A stretch of DNA of 64,000 nucleotides from Cohnella luojiensis (lineage in GTDB: Bacteria; Bacillota; Bacilli; Paenibacillales; Paenibacillaceae): contig NZ_SOMN01000003.1 in the NCBI RefSeq assembly GCF_004564235.1, forward strand, positions 124,001 to 188,000. Direction: 5' to 3'. Of the stretch, positions 51,482 to 59,726 are shown piece by piece (the first letter of the stretch is position 1; each line of letters starts with the position of its first letter). Under the pieces are notes generated by a model, which saw nothing but the letters and a program-made list of their open reading frames with translations, did no database searches and was not told where the DNA came from. The position numbers and the translations under genes were made by a program.

Positions 51482-54370
51482 ATGAAATTTGCCGTGCTCG
51501 ATTTTGAAACTACGGGCATGTCGTCCGATAAAGATCAAATCATACAAACGGGACTCGCGCTAATCGACGAAGCGGGTGCCGTTTGTTCCGCGTATGCAAG
51601 CTTTGTTCGTCCAACCAAGCCCGTGCCGCAAGAAATAACCCGCTTGACCGGCATTAAGAACGAGGACGTCATGGCCGCTCCCGAGCTTGAGGATATACTG
51701 AACGATATCGTCCCTATGCTCCAGGACGTTATTCTGGTGGGGCACAACGTCGAGTTCGATGCGCAATTCCTGCAAGCCGCCCTGGATCGGAGCGGCTATT
51801 TGCCATTCACGGGAAGAATGCTGGACACCGTGGAGCTTGCGCGATTGTTGTATCCTACGCAGCCTTCTTACTCGTTATCTTCGTTAACTCAGACACTGGG
51901 AATCGACCACGACCGTCCGCATCAGGCGGATAGCGATGCCGTAGCGACCGCGGAGCTTTTCTTGTTATGCGTGAATAAGCTGCGAACGCTTCCCTTGTTC
52001 ACTTTGCAGCGGCTGAATGCCATGTTCGATCCCGACCGTAACGATCTTGGCTGGCTGATCGCGGATACCGTAGCTTGGAGGGAAACGCAGCCGTTCTTGA
52101 CCGAAGACGGCGTTCACCATTTCCGTCAATTCGCCATGAACGTCGGGGACTGGGGAGAAGAAACGCCATCGATTCGCGATGACGAGGCAGCGGAAGCGGC
52201 CGCAGTACTTAAGGACTTGGATTTTGAGCAATATTTGGATACGGTTCAAGGTAATCTCAAGACCATGTTTCCATCCTATGAAGCACGTGAAGGGCAAGAT
52301 ATCATGTTTAAGGAAGTATTCGGCGCCCTTAACGACGATTCCCATCTGTTGGTCGAAGCGGGTACGGGAACCGGTAAATCGCTCGGTTACTTATTGCCTT
52401 CCCTCTATTATGGTCTGAAGGAAGATAAAAAAGTCGTCGTCAGCACGCATACGATACAACTTCAGGAGCAACTAAGAGAAAGAGATTTGCCGTTGCTTCA
52501 GAAGTCCTTGCCGATGCCGTTCCGGGCGGCGGTGTTCAAAGGCAGGAGCAATTATTTGTGCCTTAGGAAATTCGAGAACCGCCAGCAAATACCCGAGCAC
52601 GCTTTCAGCCGGGAAGAAGCGGTTACCCGGGGCGGAATGACGGTTTGGCTAGGCGAGACGACAAGAGGAGAATCCGAGGAGCTGAACGTCGGCGGCCGCA
52701 ACAAGGAGGAATGGGACGCCGTGTCCAGCGATGCGGCTTCTTGCCTGAACCGCGCTTGCCCTTGGTTCAAGAGATGCTTCTATCACCGCGCGCGGCAAGA
52801 GGCGGGCAAAGCGGATCTCGTCATTACGAATCATGCATTGTTATTCACGGACATGCGCGCGGATTCTCGGCTTCTTCCTGCTTACGATCGCCTTGTCGTC
52901 GATGAGGCGCATCACCTCGAAGAGGTCGCCAGCCATCACCTAGGCCAGAAGACGGGCCACTCTTCGTTAGCCGTTCCGCTCCAACGCGTGTGGAAGGATG
53001 CTAGAACGGGAATATTACCTCAACTCATCCACTCGGTCTCTTCGCTGGGTTCGACCGAATCGGCCGTCTGGGCGGAGAAGCTGGAGTTGCTCGTTCCTAA
53101 AGTCCACGAGATCCGGGAAGCGTGGGAGCGCTGGATGGAGGCTTTGTACAACGTGCTTGCCGCGCAGGCGTCAGCGGATGAAACCGGCAACCTGACATTG
53201 AGGCTCAAGCCTGCTGAACTGCCTCCTCAATGGGATAGCCTCTCCGTAGACGGGAATAACGTCATCCAGCTTCTGTCGGATTTCATACGTCCGCTGGAGA
53301 AGATGACATTGGAGATTCGCGAGGATGCGGATGAAATAAGCTTGCAGGGATTACTGACCGACCTGGGCGGCGTGCTGAAGGATTTGGCATCCGTACGGGG
53401 GGATACGCAGTCGTTCGTGACGCTGGGCAAGCCGGAATTCGTCTACTGGGTAGAGGGTCATTCGCAATATCGGGGCAGATCCGTGTGGGTTTACGGAGTT
53501 CCAGCGGACGTAAGCGGATTGCTCAAGGAAGGCGTATTCGACCGCAAGGCCAGCGTGATCATGACTTCCGCAACGTTAACGATCGATAAATCCTTCAAGT
53601 ACGTGACCGAGCAGCTAGGTTTGGACGAGGCCGAGAAGGGCGGACGGCTTAAGACCGCGATGCTCCCGTCTCCGTTTCGTTACAGGGAGCAAGCGCTCGT
53701 GCTAATTCCGAGGGATTTCCCGGCGATCAAGGGCAGGGATGGGGAAACGGTATTCTTGAACGCATTAACGGATTCGTTGCGTGAAATGGCCGAGACGGTC
53801 GGGGGCAGAATGCTGGTGCTATTCACGTCCCACCGTATGCTTAAGACCGTATACGGCCCGCTCAAGGAGCTTCTGGAACCAAGCGGCATTCAAGTGCTGG
53901 GGCAAGGCATAGACGGTGGCAGCCGGAGCCGGTTAACCCAGCAGTTCGTTAAGCAGCCCACTTCCGTATTGCTTGGAACGAGCAGCTTTTGGGAAGGAAT
54001 CGACTTGCCGGGAGACGCGCTGACTTGCTTGGCCATCGTCCGTCTTCCGTTTCAGCCGCCGAACCATCCCGTCGCGGAAGCGAAGTCGGAGAAGCTTCAA
54101 GCGGAGAACAAGAATCCGTTCATGAAGCTCTCGCTTCCCCAAGCGGTTATCCGCTTCAAGCAGGGTTTTGGACGTCTCGTCCGCACGGCAACCGATCGCG
54201 GAATCGTTATTTTATACGATACAAGGGTTATCGATACGAATTACGGCAAATATTTTCTGTATTCCTTGCCGGGTCCTAAGATGGAGCATTTGCCGACAGC
54301 GGCTATGGCTGCCCGTGTAAGCTCCTGGTTACAACCTGTCGCTGCAGGAGAAGAGGGGGAAACGCCATGA
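51482..54370 (+). CDS. dinG: DinG-type 3'-5' exonuclease/ATP-dependent helicase
   Basis: Large 962-residue nucleic acid enzyme. N-terminal DEDDh exonuclease domain: FAVLDFETTGMSSDKDQIIQTGLALID, LVGHNVEFDAQFLQAAL, DRPHQADSDAVATAELF. Helicase domain: Walker A in EAGTGTGKS (about residues 292-300), DEAHH (about 473-477), late motifs TSATLT, LLGTSSFWEGIDLPG and QGFGRLVRTATDRG. The Cys of the iron-sulfur cluster in Gram-negative DinG could correspond to CLNRACPWFKRCFYHRARQ and an earlier Cys (YLCLRKF), so four cysteines may be present. This fusion is the Firmicute form. It overlaps rex by 4 bases. Confidence 0.94.
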   Translation: MKFAVLDFETTGMSSDKDQIIQTGLALIDEAGAVCSAYASFVRPTKPVPQEITRLTGIKNEDVMAAPELEDILNDIVPMLQDVILVGHNVEFDAQFLQAALDRSGYLPFTGRMLDTVELARLLYPTQPSYSLSSLTQTLGIDHDRPHQADSDAVATAELFLLCVNKLRTLPLFTLQRLNAMFDPDRNDLGWLIADTVAWRETQPFLTEDGVHHFRQFAMNVGDWGEETPSIRDDEAAEAAAVLKDLDFEQYLDTVQGNLKTMFPSYEAREGQDIMFKEVFGALNDDSHLLVEAGTGTGKSLGYLLPSLYYGLKEDKKVVVSTHTIQLQEQLRERDLPLLQKSLPMPFRAAVFKGRSNYLCLRKFENRQQIPEHAFSREEAVTRGGMTVWLGETTRGESEELNVGGRNKEEWDAVSSDAASCLNRACPWFKRCFYHRARQEAGKADLVITNHALLFTDMRADSRLLPAYDRLVVDEAHHLEEVASHHLGQKTGHSSLAVPLQRVWKDARTGILPQLIHSVSSLGSTESAVWAEKLELLVPKVHEIREAWERWMEALYNVLAAQASADETGNLTLRLKPAELPPQWDSLSVDGNNVIQLLSDFIRPLEKMTLEIREDADEISLQGLLTDLGGVLKDLASVRGDTQSFVTLGKPEFVYWVEGHSQYRGRSVWVYGVPADVSGLLKEGVFDRKASVIMTSATLTIDKSFKYVTEQLGLDEAEKGGRLKTAMLPSPFRYREQALVLIPRDFPAIKGRDGETVFLNALTDSLREMAETVGGRMLVLFTSHRMLKTVYGPLKELLEPSGIQVLGQGIDGGSRSRLTQQFVKQPTSVLLGTSSFWEGIDLPGDALTCLAIVRLPFQPPNHPVAEAKSEKLQAENKNPFMKLSLPQAVIRFKQGFGRLVRTATDRGIVILYDTRVIDTNYGKYFLYSLPGPKMEHLPTAAMAARVSSWLQPVAAGEEGETP

Positions 54371-55023
54371 AGCCCATTAAAATATCCGAAGCGGTCGTAA
54401 GAAGGCTGCCGATCTATCTTCGTTTTCTCAATGAGCTCAGCCTCAGCAATATACAGACGGTTTCTTCTCAGGACTTAGGGGAAAAGCTCGATCTGAATCC
54501 CGCGCAAATTCGTAAGGATCTTGCCTACTTCGGCGAGTTCGGGAGAAAGGGCGTCGGTTATAACGTCGATTATCTGATCGAGAAAATCCGTCAGATCCTC
54601 AAGTTGGACAAGATGATGAACGTAGCATTGGTCGGGACCGGAAATTTGGGCCGGGCGTTATGCAATTACAGCATGTACATCAAGGATAATATGAAGATAG
54701 TCGCCGTGTTCGACGCGGACGAAAGCAAGAAGGGGACGCTTATTAATCATCTGACCGTGCAACCGATGCAGGAGCTTTCCCGATCGGTGAAGCAATTGGA
54801 CATTTCGGTCGGCATCATAACGGTTCCCGCGGTCGAAGCCCAGAACGTTGCCGAACAATTCGTTGACGCAGGCATACGCGGGATATTGAATTTCGCGCCA
54901 GTCGTACTAAAGGCTTCTCCGGGAGTGCGCATCCACAATGCCGATTTTACGGCGGAGCTCCTTAGCTTAGCCTATTATATGGATACTATTAACGGATCTA
55001 AAGAAGGAGACGGAGCTCTGTGA
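54367..55023 (+). CDS. rex: Redox-sensing transcriptional repressor Rex
   Basis: Senses NADH/NAD and represses fermentation and respiration genes. The 218-residue protein has an N-terminal winged helix (ISEAVVRRLPIYLRFLNELS, then LGEKLDLNPAQIRKDLAYFGEFGRKGVGY) and a Rossmann domain (VALVGTGNLGRALCNYSMY). In B. subtilis rex lies elsewhere, so its coupling to dinG (ATGA) and to the deaminase gene (GTGA) is particular to this group. The ackA gene at the other end of the window is a plausible target. Confidence 0.95.
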   Translation: MKPIKISEAVVRRLPIYLRFLNELSLSNIQTVSSQDLGEKLDLNPAQIRKDLAYFGEFGRKGVGYNVDYLIEKIRQILKLDKMMNVALVGTGNLGRALCNYSMYIKDNMKIVAVFDADESKKGTLINHLTVQPMQELSRSVKQLDISVGIITVPAVEAQNVAEQFVDAGIRGILNFAPVVLKASPGVRIHNADFTAELLSLAYYMDTINGSKEGDGAL

Positions 55024-56324
55024 GTCGCTTATTAATTAAGAACGGATTTTTCGTTACGATGGATGAAGAACGACCTAAATTTCAAGGCTGGATGGCGGTA
55101 GAAGGCAGCCGGATCGATAGTTTAGGAGAAGGAAACGCGCCGGAGGAGGAGCTAAAGCGCGCTGCCGAGGTGATGGATGGGAGCGGGCTCCTGTTCATGC
55201 CCGGCCTGGTGAATACGCATGGCCATGCGGCCATGTCACTGCTTCGCGGACTAGCGGACGATCTCGCTCTGCAGGATTGGTTGCAGAATCATATGTGGCC
55301 TATGGAGGCGAAATTCACTGGCGATGATGTCTATTGGGGCTCGGCGTTGGCAGCGGCCGAGATGATCAAGAGCGGAACGACGACGTTCGTGGACATGTAT
55401 GACCATATGCACCGGGTTGCCGAGGTGACGCAATCCTCCGGGTTGCGCGCAAGCTTGACAAGAGGAGTCATAGGCTTGTGTCCGGAGGAAGTGCAGAAGG
55501 CCAAGCTAGCCGATGCGATCCAATTCGCGAGAGACTGGCACGGCGCCTCGGACGGACGGATCAGCGTCATGATCTCGCCGCATGCTCCGTACACTTGTCC
55601 CCCGGACTTCATCGTGAAATTCGTGGAAGCTGCTCATGAGCTTGATCTGCCGATGCACACCCATATGTCGGAGACGATCGCGGAAGTGGAACAGAACGTG
55701 AGGGATTACGGGTACCGACCGGTAGAACATCTCGACCGTTTGGGGATGTTTACGCGCCCGACGCTTGTCGCCCACGCCGTGCACCTCACTGACGAGGAGA
55801 TCTCATTGCTCGCGGAACGTGGAGTCGCGGTTTCCCATAACCCGGTCAGCAACCTGAAGCTTGCAAGCGGAGTCGCGCGCGTTCCGGATCTGATGAAAGC
55901 CGGCGTTACGGTATCCTTAGGTACGGATAGCGCCGCCAGCAATAACAATCTCGATTTGTTCCAAGAGATTTCCATGGCGGCATTGCTTCACAAAGGCGTC
56001 TCCGGCGATCCTACCGTGATCCCTGCAACAGAGGCTCTTCGAATGGGTACTGTTTACGGCGCGCGTTCAATCGGTTTAGACGGCGTAACGGGACAGCTTA
56101 AAGCGGGATTGAAAGCGGATTTCATCGCTCTCTCCATCGACAAACCGCATTTTGCGCCTCGCACGGATTACGTTTCTCATCTGGCTTATGCCGCAAGAGG
56201 CTCCGATGTCGCCCACGTATGGGTGGACGGTAAGCAATTGCTTCGCAACGGTAAACTGTTAACGCTGGACGAGGATAAAATACTTGCGGAAGCGGAACGT
56301 TGTTTCGAGAGGTTACGGGGATGA
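55020..56324 (+). CDS. mtaD: 5'-methylthioadenosine/S-adenosylhomocysteine deaminase
   Basis: Amidohydrolase that deaminates MTA/SAH to the inosine forms. The 434-residue protein has metal ligands in MPGLVNTHGHAAMSLLRGLADD and PMHTHMSETIAEVEQN, with VAHAVHLTDEEI and SLGTDSAASNNNLDLFQE, and the substrate loop LQDWLQNHMWPMEAKFTGDD. Start GTG 55020 overlaps the rex stop. Deaminating MTA connects with the futalosine-related purine chemistry only by conjecture. Overlaps tseB by 4 bases. Confidence 0.88.
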   Translation: MSRLLIKNGFFVTMDEERPKFQGWMAVEGSRIDSLGEGNAPEEELKRAAEVMDGSGLLFMPGLVNTHGHAAMSLLRGLADDLALQDWLQNHMWPMEAKFTGDDVYWGSALAAAEMIKSGTTTFVDMYDHMHRVAEVTQSSGLRASLTRGVIGLCPEEVQKAKLADAIQFARDWHGASDGRISVMISPHAPYTCPPDFIVKFVEAAHELDLPMHTHMSETIAEVEQNVRDYGYRPVEHLDRLGMFTRPTLVAHAVHLTDEEISLLAERGVAVSHNPVSNLKLASGVARVPDLMKAGVTVSLGTDSAASNNNLDLFQEISMAALLHKGVSGDPTVIPATEALRMGTVYGARSIGLDGVTGQLKAGLKADFIALSIDKPHFAPRTDYVSHLAYAARGSDVAHVWVDGKQLLRNGKLLTLDEDKILAEAERCFERLRG

Positions 56325-56842
56325 ATCTTAGCCGAAGTGAAGGTAAGCGGAATATTCCGTCCCTTTCGCTTGCAAGATGGTTCATTGTCCTGACTGGCTT
56401 CTTCGTGTTCGTCGCGGTGTCATTCTTCTTGTACGTGCGGTCTGCGGACTCGGAATATCGCAACTCCGAGACAAACGCGATTCGGATCGCTAAGGAGCAA
56501 GGCGGCTTGACCGAAATCGACGAAGCGGTCACCCACACATGGAACGAGACGGTGTGGGTCGTATCCGGTAAGGATGCGGACGGTGAGAATTGGATGATAT
56601 TCGAGCGCGTGGACGAGATTGTACGCAAGAAATTAAGCGAGAATATGTCAGAGAAGCAAATGCTCGCGAAGTTTTCCGAAGAGCATAACGGGACGCCGAT
56701 TCGGATTATCCCTGGCTGGTTCAATGGTGGGCCGGTGTGGGAAATCCGTTATTGGAACGAGAATAGCAATGAATATCAATCGCTCGATTTCTATTCCTTC
56801 GAGAATGGGAGCATGCTCAAAACCTACGTGTTATCCAGCTAA
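56321..56842 (+). CDS. tseB: Cell-wall elongation regulator TseB-like protein (YpmB, DUF5590)
   Basis: A 173-residue membrane-anchored protein. One N-terminal helix at about residues 19-40 (WFIVLTGFFVFVAVSFFLYV), then an outer domain with a PepSY-like pattern (AIRIAKEQGGLTEIDEAVTHTWNETVWVVSGKDADG). In B. subtilis TseB (YpmB) sits between dinG and asnS and modulates PBP2A. ATG 56321 overlaps the previous stop; a TTG at 56300 is less likely. Terminator follows. Confidence 0.85.
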   Translation: MNLSRSEGKRNIPSLSLARWFIVLTGFFVFVAVSFFLYVRSADSEYRNSETNAIRIAKEQGGLTEIDEAVTHTWNETVWVVSGKDADGENWMIFERVDEIVRKKLSENMSEKQMLAKFSEEHNGTPIRIIPGWFNGGPVWEIRYWNENSNEYQSLDFYSFENGSMLKTYVLSS

Positions 56843-56857
56843 TAACCAAGTCGCAGA

Positions 56858-56880
56858 AAACGCCGATTAGGCGTTTTTTT
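56858..56880 (+). terminator. Terminator after tseB
   Basis: AAACGCC at 56858-56864 pairs with GGCGTTT at 56870-56876 around GATTA, then more T. Confidence 0.85.
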
Positions 56881-56946
56881 GTTGTTTTACCATTCATCGT
56901 CTAGCGAAACGTCTATCAATACCTGATATACTCATAGATGTACTCA

Positions 56947-56993
56947 TTGACCATTGACCAATACTGACCAGTCCCGATAAATTACACTATAAC
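56947..56993 (+). promoter_or_regulatory. Promoter with TTGACCA direct repeats before the FtsH-like module
   Basis: TTGACCA at 56947-56953 and 56954-56960 and CTGACCA at 56964-56970, then TATAAC at 56988-56993. The last repeat (CTGACC) works as a -35 with an 18-base spacer. The repeats upstream could bind an activator. The rest of the 56881-57021 gap shows nothing else. Confidence 0.45.
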
Positions 56994-57021
56994 ATACAGA
57001 CTAAGAGGGGGAACGGCCCGA

Positions 57022-57558
57022 ATGAACAAACTTAAAATACTGCCAATTACGATAACCGCGGCATTAACGGCCGCTCTTTTATTCGGAGGATGGTTTGCTT
57101 ATCGTCATTACGGCGTTGAACAGCCGCTTGATCGAGTGGCTAACGCGATTGATGGCGTTGAATCGGCGCAAATCGAGATGTCGACGGAACAAGTGAAAGT
57201 AAACTTGAAGCTAGCTCCGAATGCCGATTTGGGTGAAATATACCGTCGTATCAAAGAAGATGGCGCTAGCGAAATCGGCGGCAAGCAGCTCGAGCTGTCG
57301 GCTTCGGCCAAGGTGAGCCCGCGATTGGAGAAAGCATGGAGTTATTCCCTATTCGATGTGGCTGAGGCCATGGAAAATCGCAAATATTCCGGTATCCGCG
57401 ATGCGATGGCGAATTTGTCCAAGCAATTCCCGGGCGTAACCGTAACGACGGACATGGACGATGAAAACGTGTATATCTCGATGCGGGACGGCGATTCGGC
57501 GAAATTCGTCGTGCTGCCTCGTCAGCCCGCAATGTTAGGAGTGTGGCCTAATGCGTAA
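57022..57558 (+). CDS. Small membrane protein coupled to the FtsH-like protease
   Basis: A 178-residue protein that I do not recognise by name. N-terminal membrane helix at about residues 8-26 (PITITAALTAALLFGGWFAY), then an outer domain of about 150 residues with alternating polar and charged segments (VESAQIEMSTEQVKVNLKLAP; AMANLSKQFPGVTVTTDMDDENVYISMRDGDSAKFVVL). RBS AGAGGGGG before ATG 57022. Overlaps the protease gene by 8 bases, so the two are translated together. Confidence 0.75.
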   Translation: MNKLKILPITITAALTAALLFGGWFAYRHYGVEQPLDRVANAIDGVESAQIEMSTEQVKVNLKLAPNADLGEIYRRIKEDGASEIGGKQLELSASAKVSPRLEKAWSYSLFDVAEAMENRKYSGIRDAMANLSKQFPGVTVTTDMDDENVYISMRDGDSAKFVVLPRQPAMLGVWPNA

Positions 57559-59050
57559 AATAAGTTCTTTCGGCAAAGAAATCGCGATCGGCGCGATCAT
57601 TGTCCTGTTTGTTTTCTTATTATATGTCGGATTGCCGCCCTCTATCATGGTCATGGGACTGATCATGCTCGGCGCGGTGTTCCTGTTCACGCGTTCCAGA
57701 GGCGGACTAGCAATGGGTACTGCAGGCAAGAAAACGGCTGCGCGAAAGCCCGATTACCTCACCTTCGAGGATATCGGAGGGCAGGATCAACCGAAACGGG
57801 AGTTGACGGAGGCGCTGGATTTCCTCGTTTATCGCGACAAAATTCAGAAGCTGGGCATTCGCCCGCTTAAAGGCATTCTGTTGACTGGACCTCCGGGCAC
57901 GGGGAAAACGTTGCTGGCAAAGGCTGCGGCCCAATACACGCATTCGGCTTTCATTGCGGCTTCCGGCAGTGAATTCGTGGAAATGTACGTCGGCGTGGGC
58001 GCAGGAAGAATACGCGACCTATTCAAGGATGCGCGCCAGCAAGCCTTGAAGCTGAAGCGGGACAGCGCGATCATCTTCATCGATGAAATCGACGGCATCG
58101 GCGGCAAGAGAGACGGCGGCATGCATCGGGAATACGATCAAACGCTAAATCAATTATTGACCGAAATGGACGGCGTGCAAGGAGACGAGAACGTGCGCGT
58201 GCTCTTGATCGCGGCAACGAACCGCAAGGAGTTGCTTGATCCGGCTCTGCTTCGACCGGGACGCTTCGACAGACAAATCCAGGTGGATTTGCCTGACAAG
58301 TCGGGAAGAGAGCATATCTTGAGGCTGCATGCCCGAAACAAACCGATTGGCGAAGATGTTTCACTAGTCAAAGTTGCGGAAGAAACCTTCGGATTCTCCG
58401 GGGCGCAGCTCGAGAGCGTCATGAACGAAGCCGCGATATACGCGATGCGGGACGAGGCGGAAACGCTTAGCTCTTCGCATCTTACGCAGGCGATCGATAA
58501 AGTGATGATGGGTGAGCGAATGGATCGCGAAACGAACAGCGAAGAGCGCGAAAGAGTGGCAATCCATGAGCTTGGCCATGCCATTGTAGCGGAAAACGTC
58601 CGTCCGGAGAGCGTAGCTCAGGTGTCTTTGACGCCGCGCGGTCAAGCACTTGGTTACGTTCGCCATCATCCTCAGCAGGATCGATACCTCTACACTCAAA
58701 CGGTGCTAGAGGAGCAAATCATGATTGCGTTAGGCGGAGCGGTGGCCGAAGAAATTTTCTACGGCGGGCGCAGTACCGGCTCCAGAGGCGATTTCGAGCA
58801 GGCTACAAATATCGTTAGGACGCTTATCGAGTCGGGCATGTCCACTCTTGGGATCATCCACCCGCAGGCGTTGACGCAAGAACAATGGTCGCAGGAAAAC
58901 GCTAAGATCTTGGACGATCTGACGAACCGGACTAGAGAGTTGCTTGGCAAGCATAAGGAAACCTTCACCCATTTGCTAAGCCATCTTATTCGTGAAGAGA
59001 CTTTATCCGGCAAGCAATTGCGAGAACACATTAGACAGCATGTGGCATAA
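57551..59050 (+). CDS. FtsH-like AAA+ zinc metalloprotease with a short membrane part
   Basis: A 499-residue membrane protease. Two closely spaced N-terminal helices (about residues 11-28 and 31-47) have only a few residues between them, whereas FtsH has an outer domain of about 75 residues there. The AAA+ domain has Walker A GPPGTGKT (113-120), Walker B IIFIDEID (174-181), the pore segment FVEMYVGVG and the second region ATNRKELLDPALLRPGRFDRQI. The M41 protease site is HELGH (339-343) with the third ligand Asp414 in STGSRGDFEQATN. All catalytic parts are kept, so it should be active. AGGAG 9 bases before ATG. Confidence 0.88.
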   Translation: MRKISSFGKEIAIGAIIVLFVFLLYVGLPPSIMVMGLIMLGAVFLFTRSRGGLAMGTAGKKTAARKPDYLTFEDIGGQDQPKRELTEALDFLVYRDKIQKLGIRPLKGILLTGPPGTGKTLLAKAAAQYTHSAFIAASGSEFVEMYVGVGAGRIRDLFKDARQQALKLKRDSAIIFIDEIDGIGGKRDGGMHREYDQTLNQLLTEMDGVQGDENVRVLLIAATNRKELLDPALLRPGRFDRQIQVDLPDKSGREHILRLHARNKPIGEDVSLVKVAEETFGFSGAQLESVMNEAAIYAMRDEAETLSSSHLTQAIDKVMMGERMDRETNSEERERVAIHELGHAIVAENVRPESVAQVSLTPRGQALGYVRHHPQQDRYLYTQTVLEEQIMIALGGAVAEEIFYGGRSTGSRGDFEQATNIVRTLIESGMSTLGIIHPQALTQEQWSQENAKILDDLTNRTRELLGKHKETFTHLLSHLIREETLSGKQLREHIRQHVA

Positions 59051-59063
59051 GGAATAATACCTG

Positions 59064-59093
59064 GTCGATCGAGAAATTTCGGTCGGCTTTTTT
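59064..59093 (+). terminator. Terminator after the FtsH-like gene
   Basis: GTCGATCGA at 59064-59072 pairs with TCGGTCGGC at 59079-59087 (two G-U) around GAAATT, then six T. Confidence 0.8.
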
Positions 59094-59128
59094 CTGATCA
59101 GGAATTCTCGCAAAAAATATGTTAGCAT

Positions 59129-59154
59129 TGAACTTGGTGCCGATTTGAATCGTC
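59129..59154 (+). promoter_or_regulatory. ECF-type promoter of the second sigma gene
   Basis: TGAAC at 59129-59133 and CGTC at 59151-59154 separated by 17 bases, the usual form of ECF sigma promoters, 24 bases before the start codon. It suggests that the sigma factor drives its own gene. Confidence 0.6.
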
Positions 59155-59177
59155 TAAAAGAAATAGAGGTGGCAAGC

Positions 59178-59726
59178 GTGGATTCCCAGCGTAATTTCGA
59201 TTTCCTTAAATATATGGTTGAAAGCGATGACGACAAAGGTCTTCTCAATGAATTAATGACGGCTTACGGGAAGGATGTATGGAACTACGCCTTCAGTATT
59301 ACCCGTAAATGGGATCTGGCAGACGATATTTCGCAGGAGGTTTTTATCAAGGTTTTCAAGAATATGCATGCTTTCCGCAGGGACGCATCGGTGAAAACTT
59401 GGCTGCTGACTATCACGCGCAACACGGCGATCGATCACCAAAGATCCGCGTTCTTCCGCAAAGTTACGCTATCGGACGTCGTCGAGGATTACGGAGAGCG
59501 ACATTCCGTCGAGCATGACGTCGTGGAGCAAACGGCCGTTAACGAGATATGGAAAATGGTGCTGGATCTGCCGAAGAAGTACAGAGAAGTTATTATCCTA
59601 TACGCTCATAACCAACTATCCTTAAAAGAAATCGCGCAGGTGCTCGACGTGACGGAGGGTACGGTGAAATCGCGAATGTTCCATGCCCGCCAGAAATTAT
59701 CCAAAATGAAGGAGGCGAACCGCTAA
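59178..59726 (+). CDS. ECF-type RNA polymerase sigma factor
   Basis: A 182-residue sigma factor. Region 2: LLNELMTAYGKDVWNYAFSITRKWDLADDISQEVFIKVFKNMHAFRRDASVKTWLLTITRNTAIDHQRS. Region 4: MVLDLPKKYREVIILYAHNQLSLKEIAQVLDVTEGTVKSRMFHARQKLSKM. The GTG at 59178 follows AGAGGTGG by about 7 bases and lies just after the ECF-type promoter; a TTG at 59145 would fall before the predicted transcript start. The stop overlaps the ATG of the membrane partner (TAATG). Confidence 0.92.
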   Translation: MDSQRNFDFLKYMVESDDDKGLLNELMTAYGKDVWNYAFSITRKWDLADDISQEVFIKVFKNMHAFRRDASVKTWLLTITRNTAIDHQRSAFFRKVTLSDVVEDYGERHSVEHDVVEQTAVNEIWKMVLDLPKKYREVIILYAHNQLSLKEIAQVLDVTEGTVKSRMFHARQKLSKMKEANR

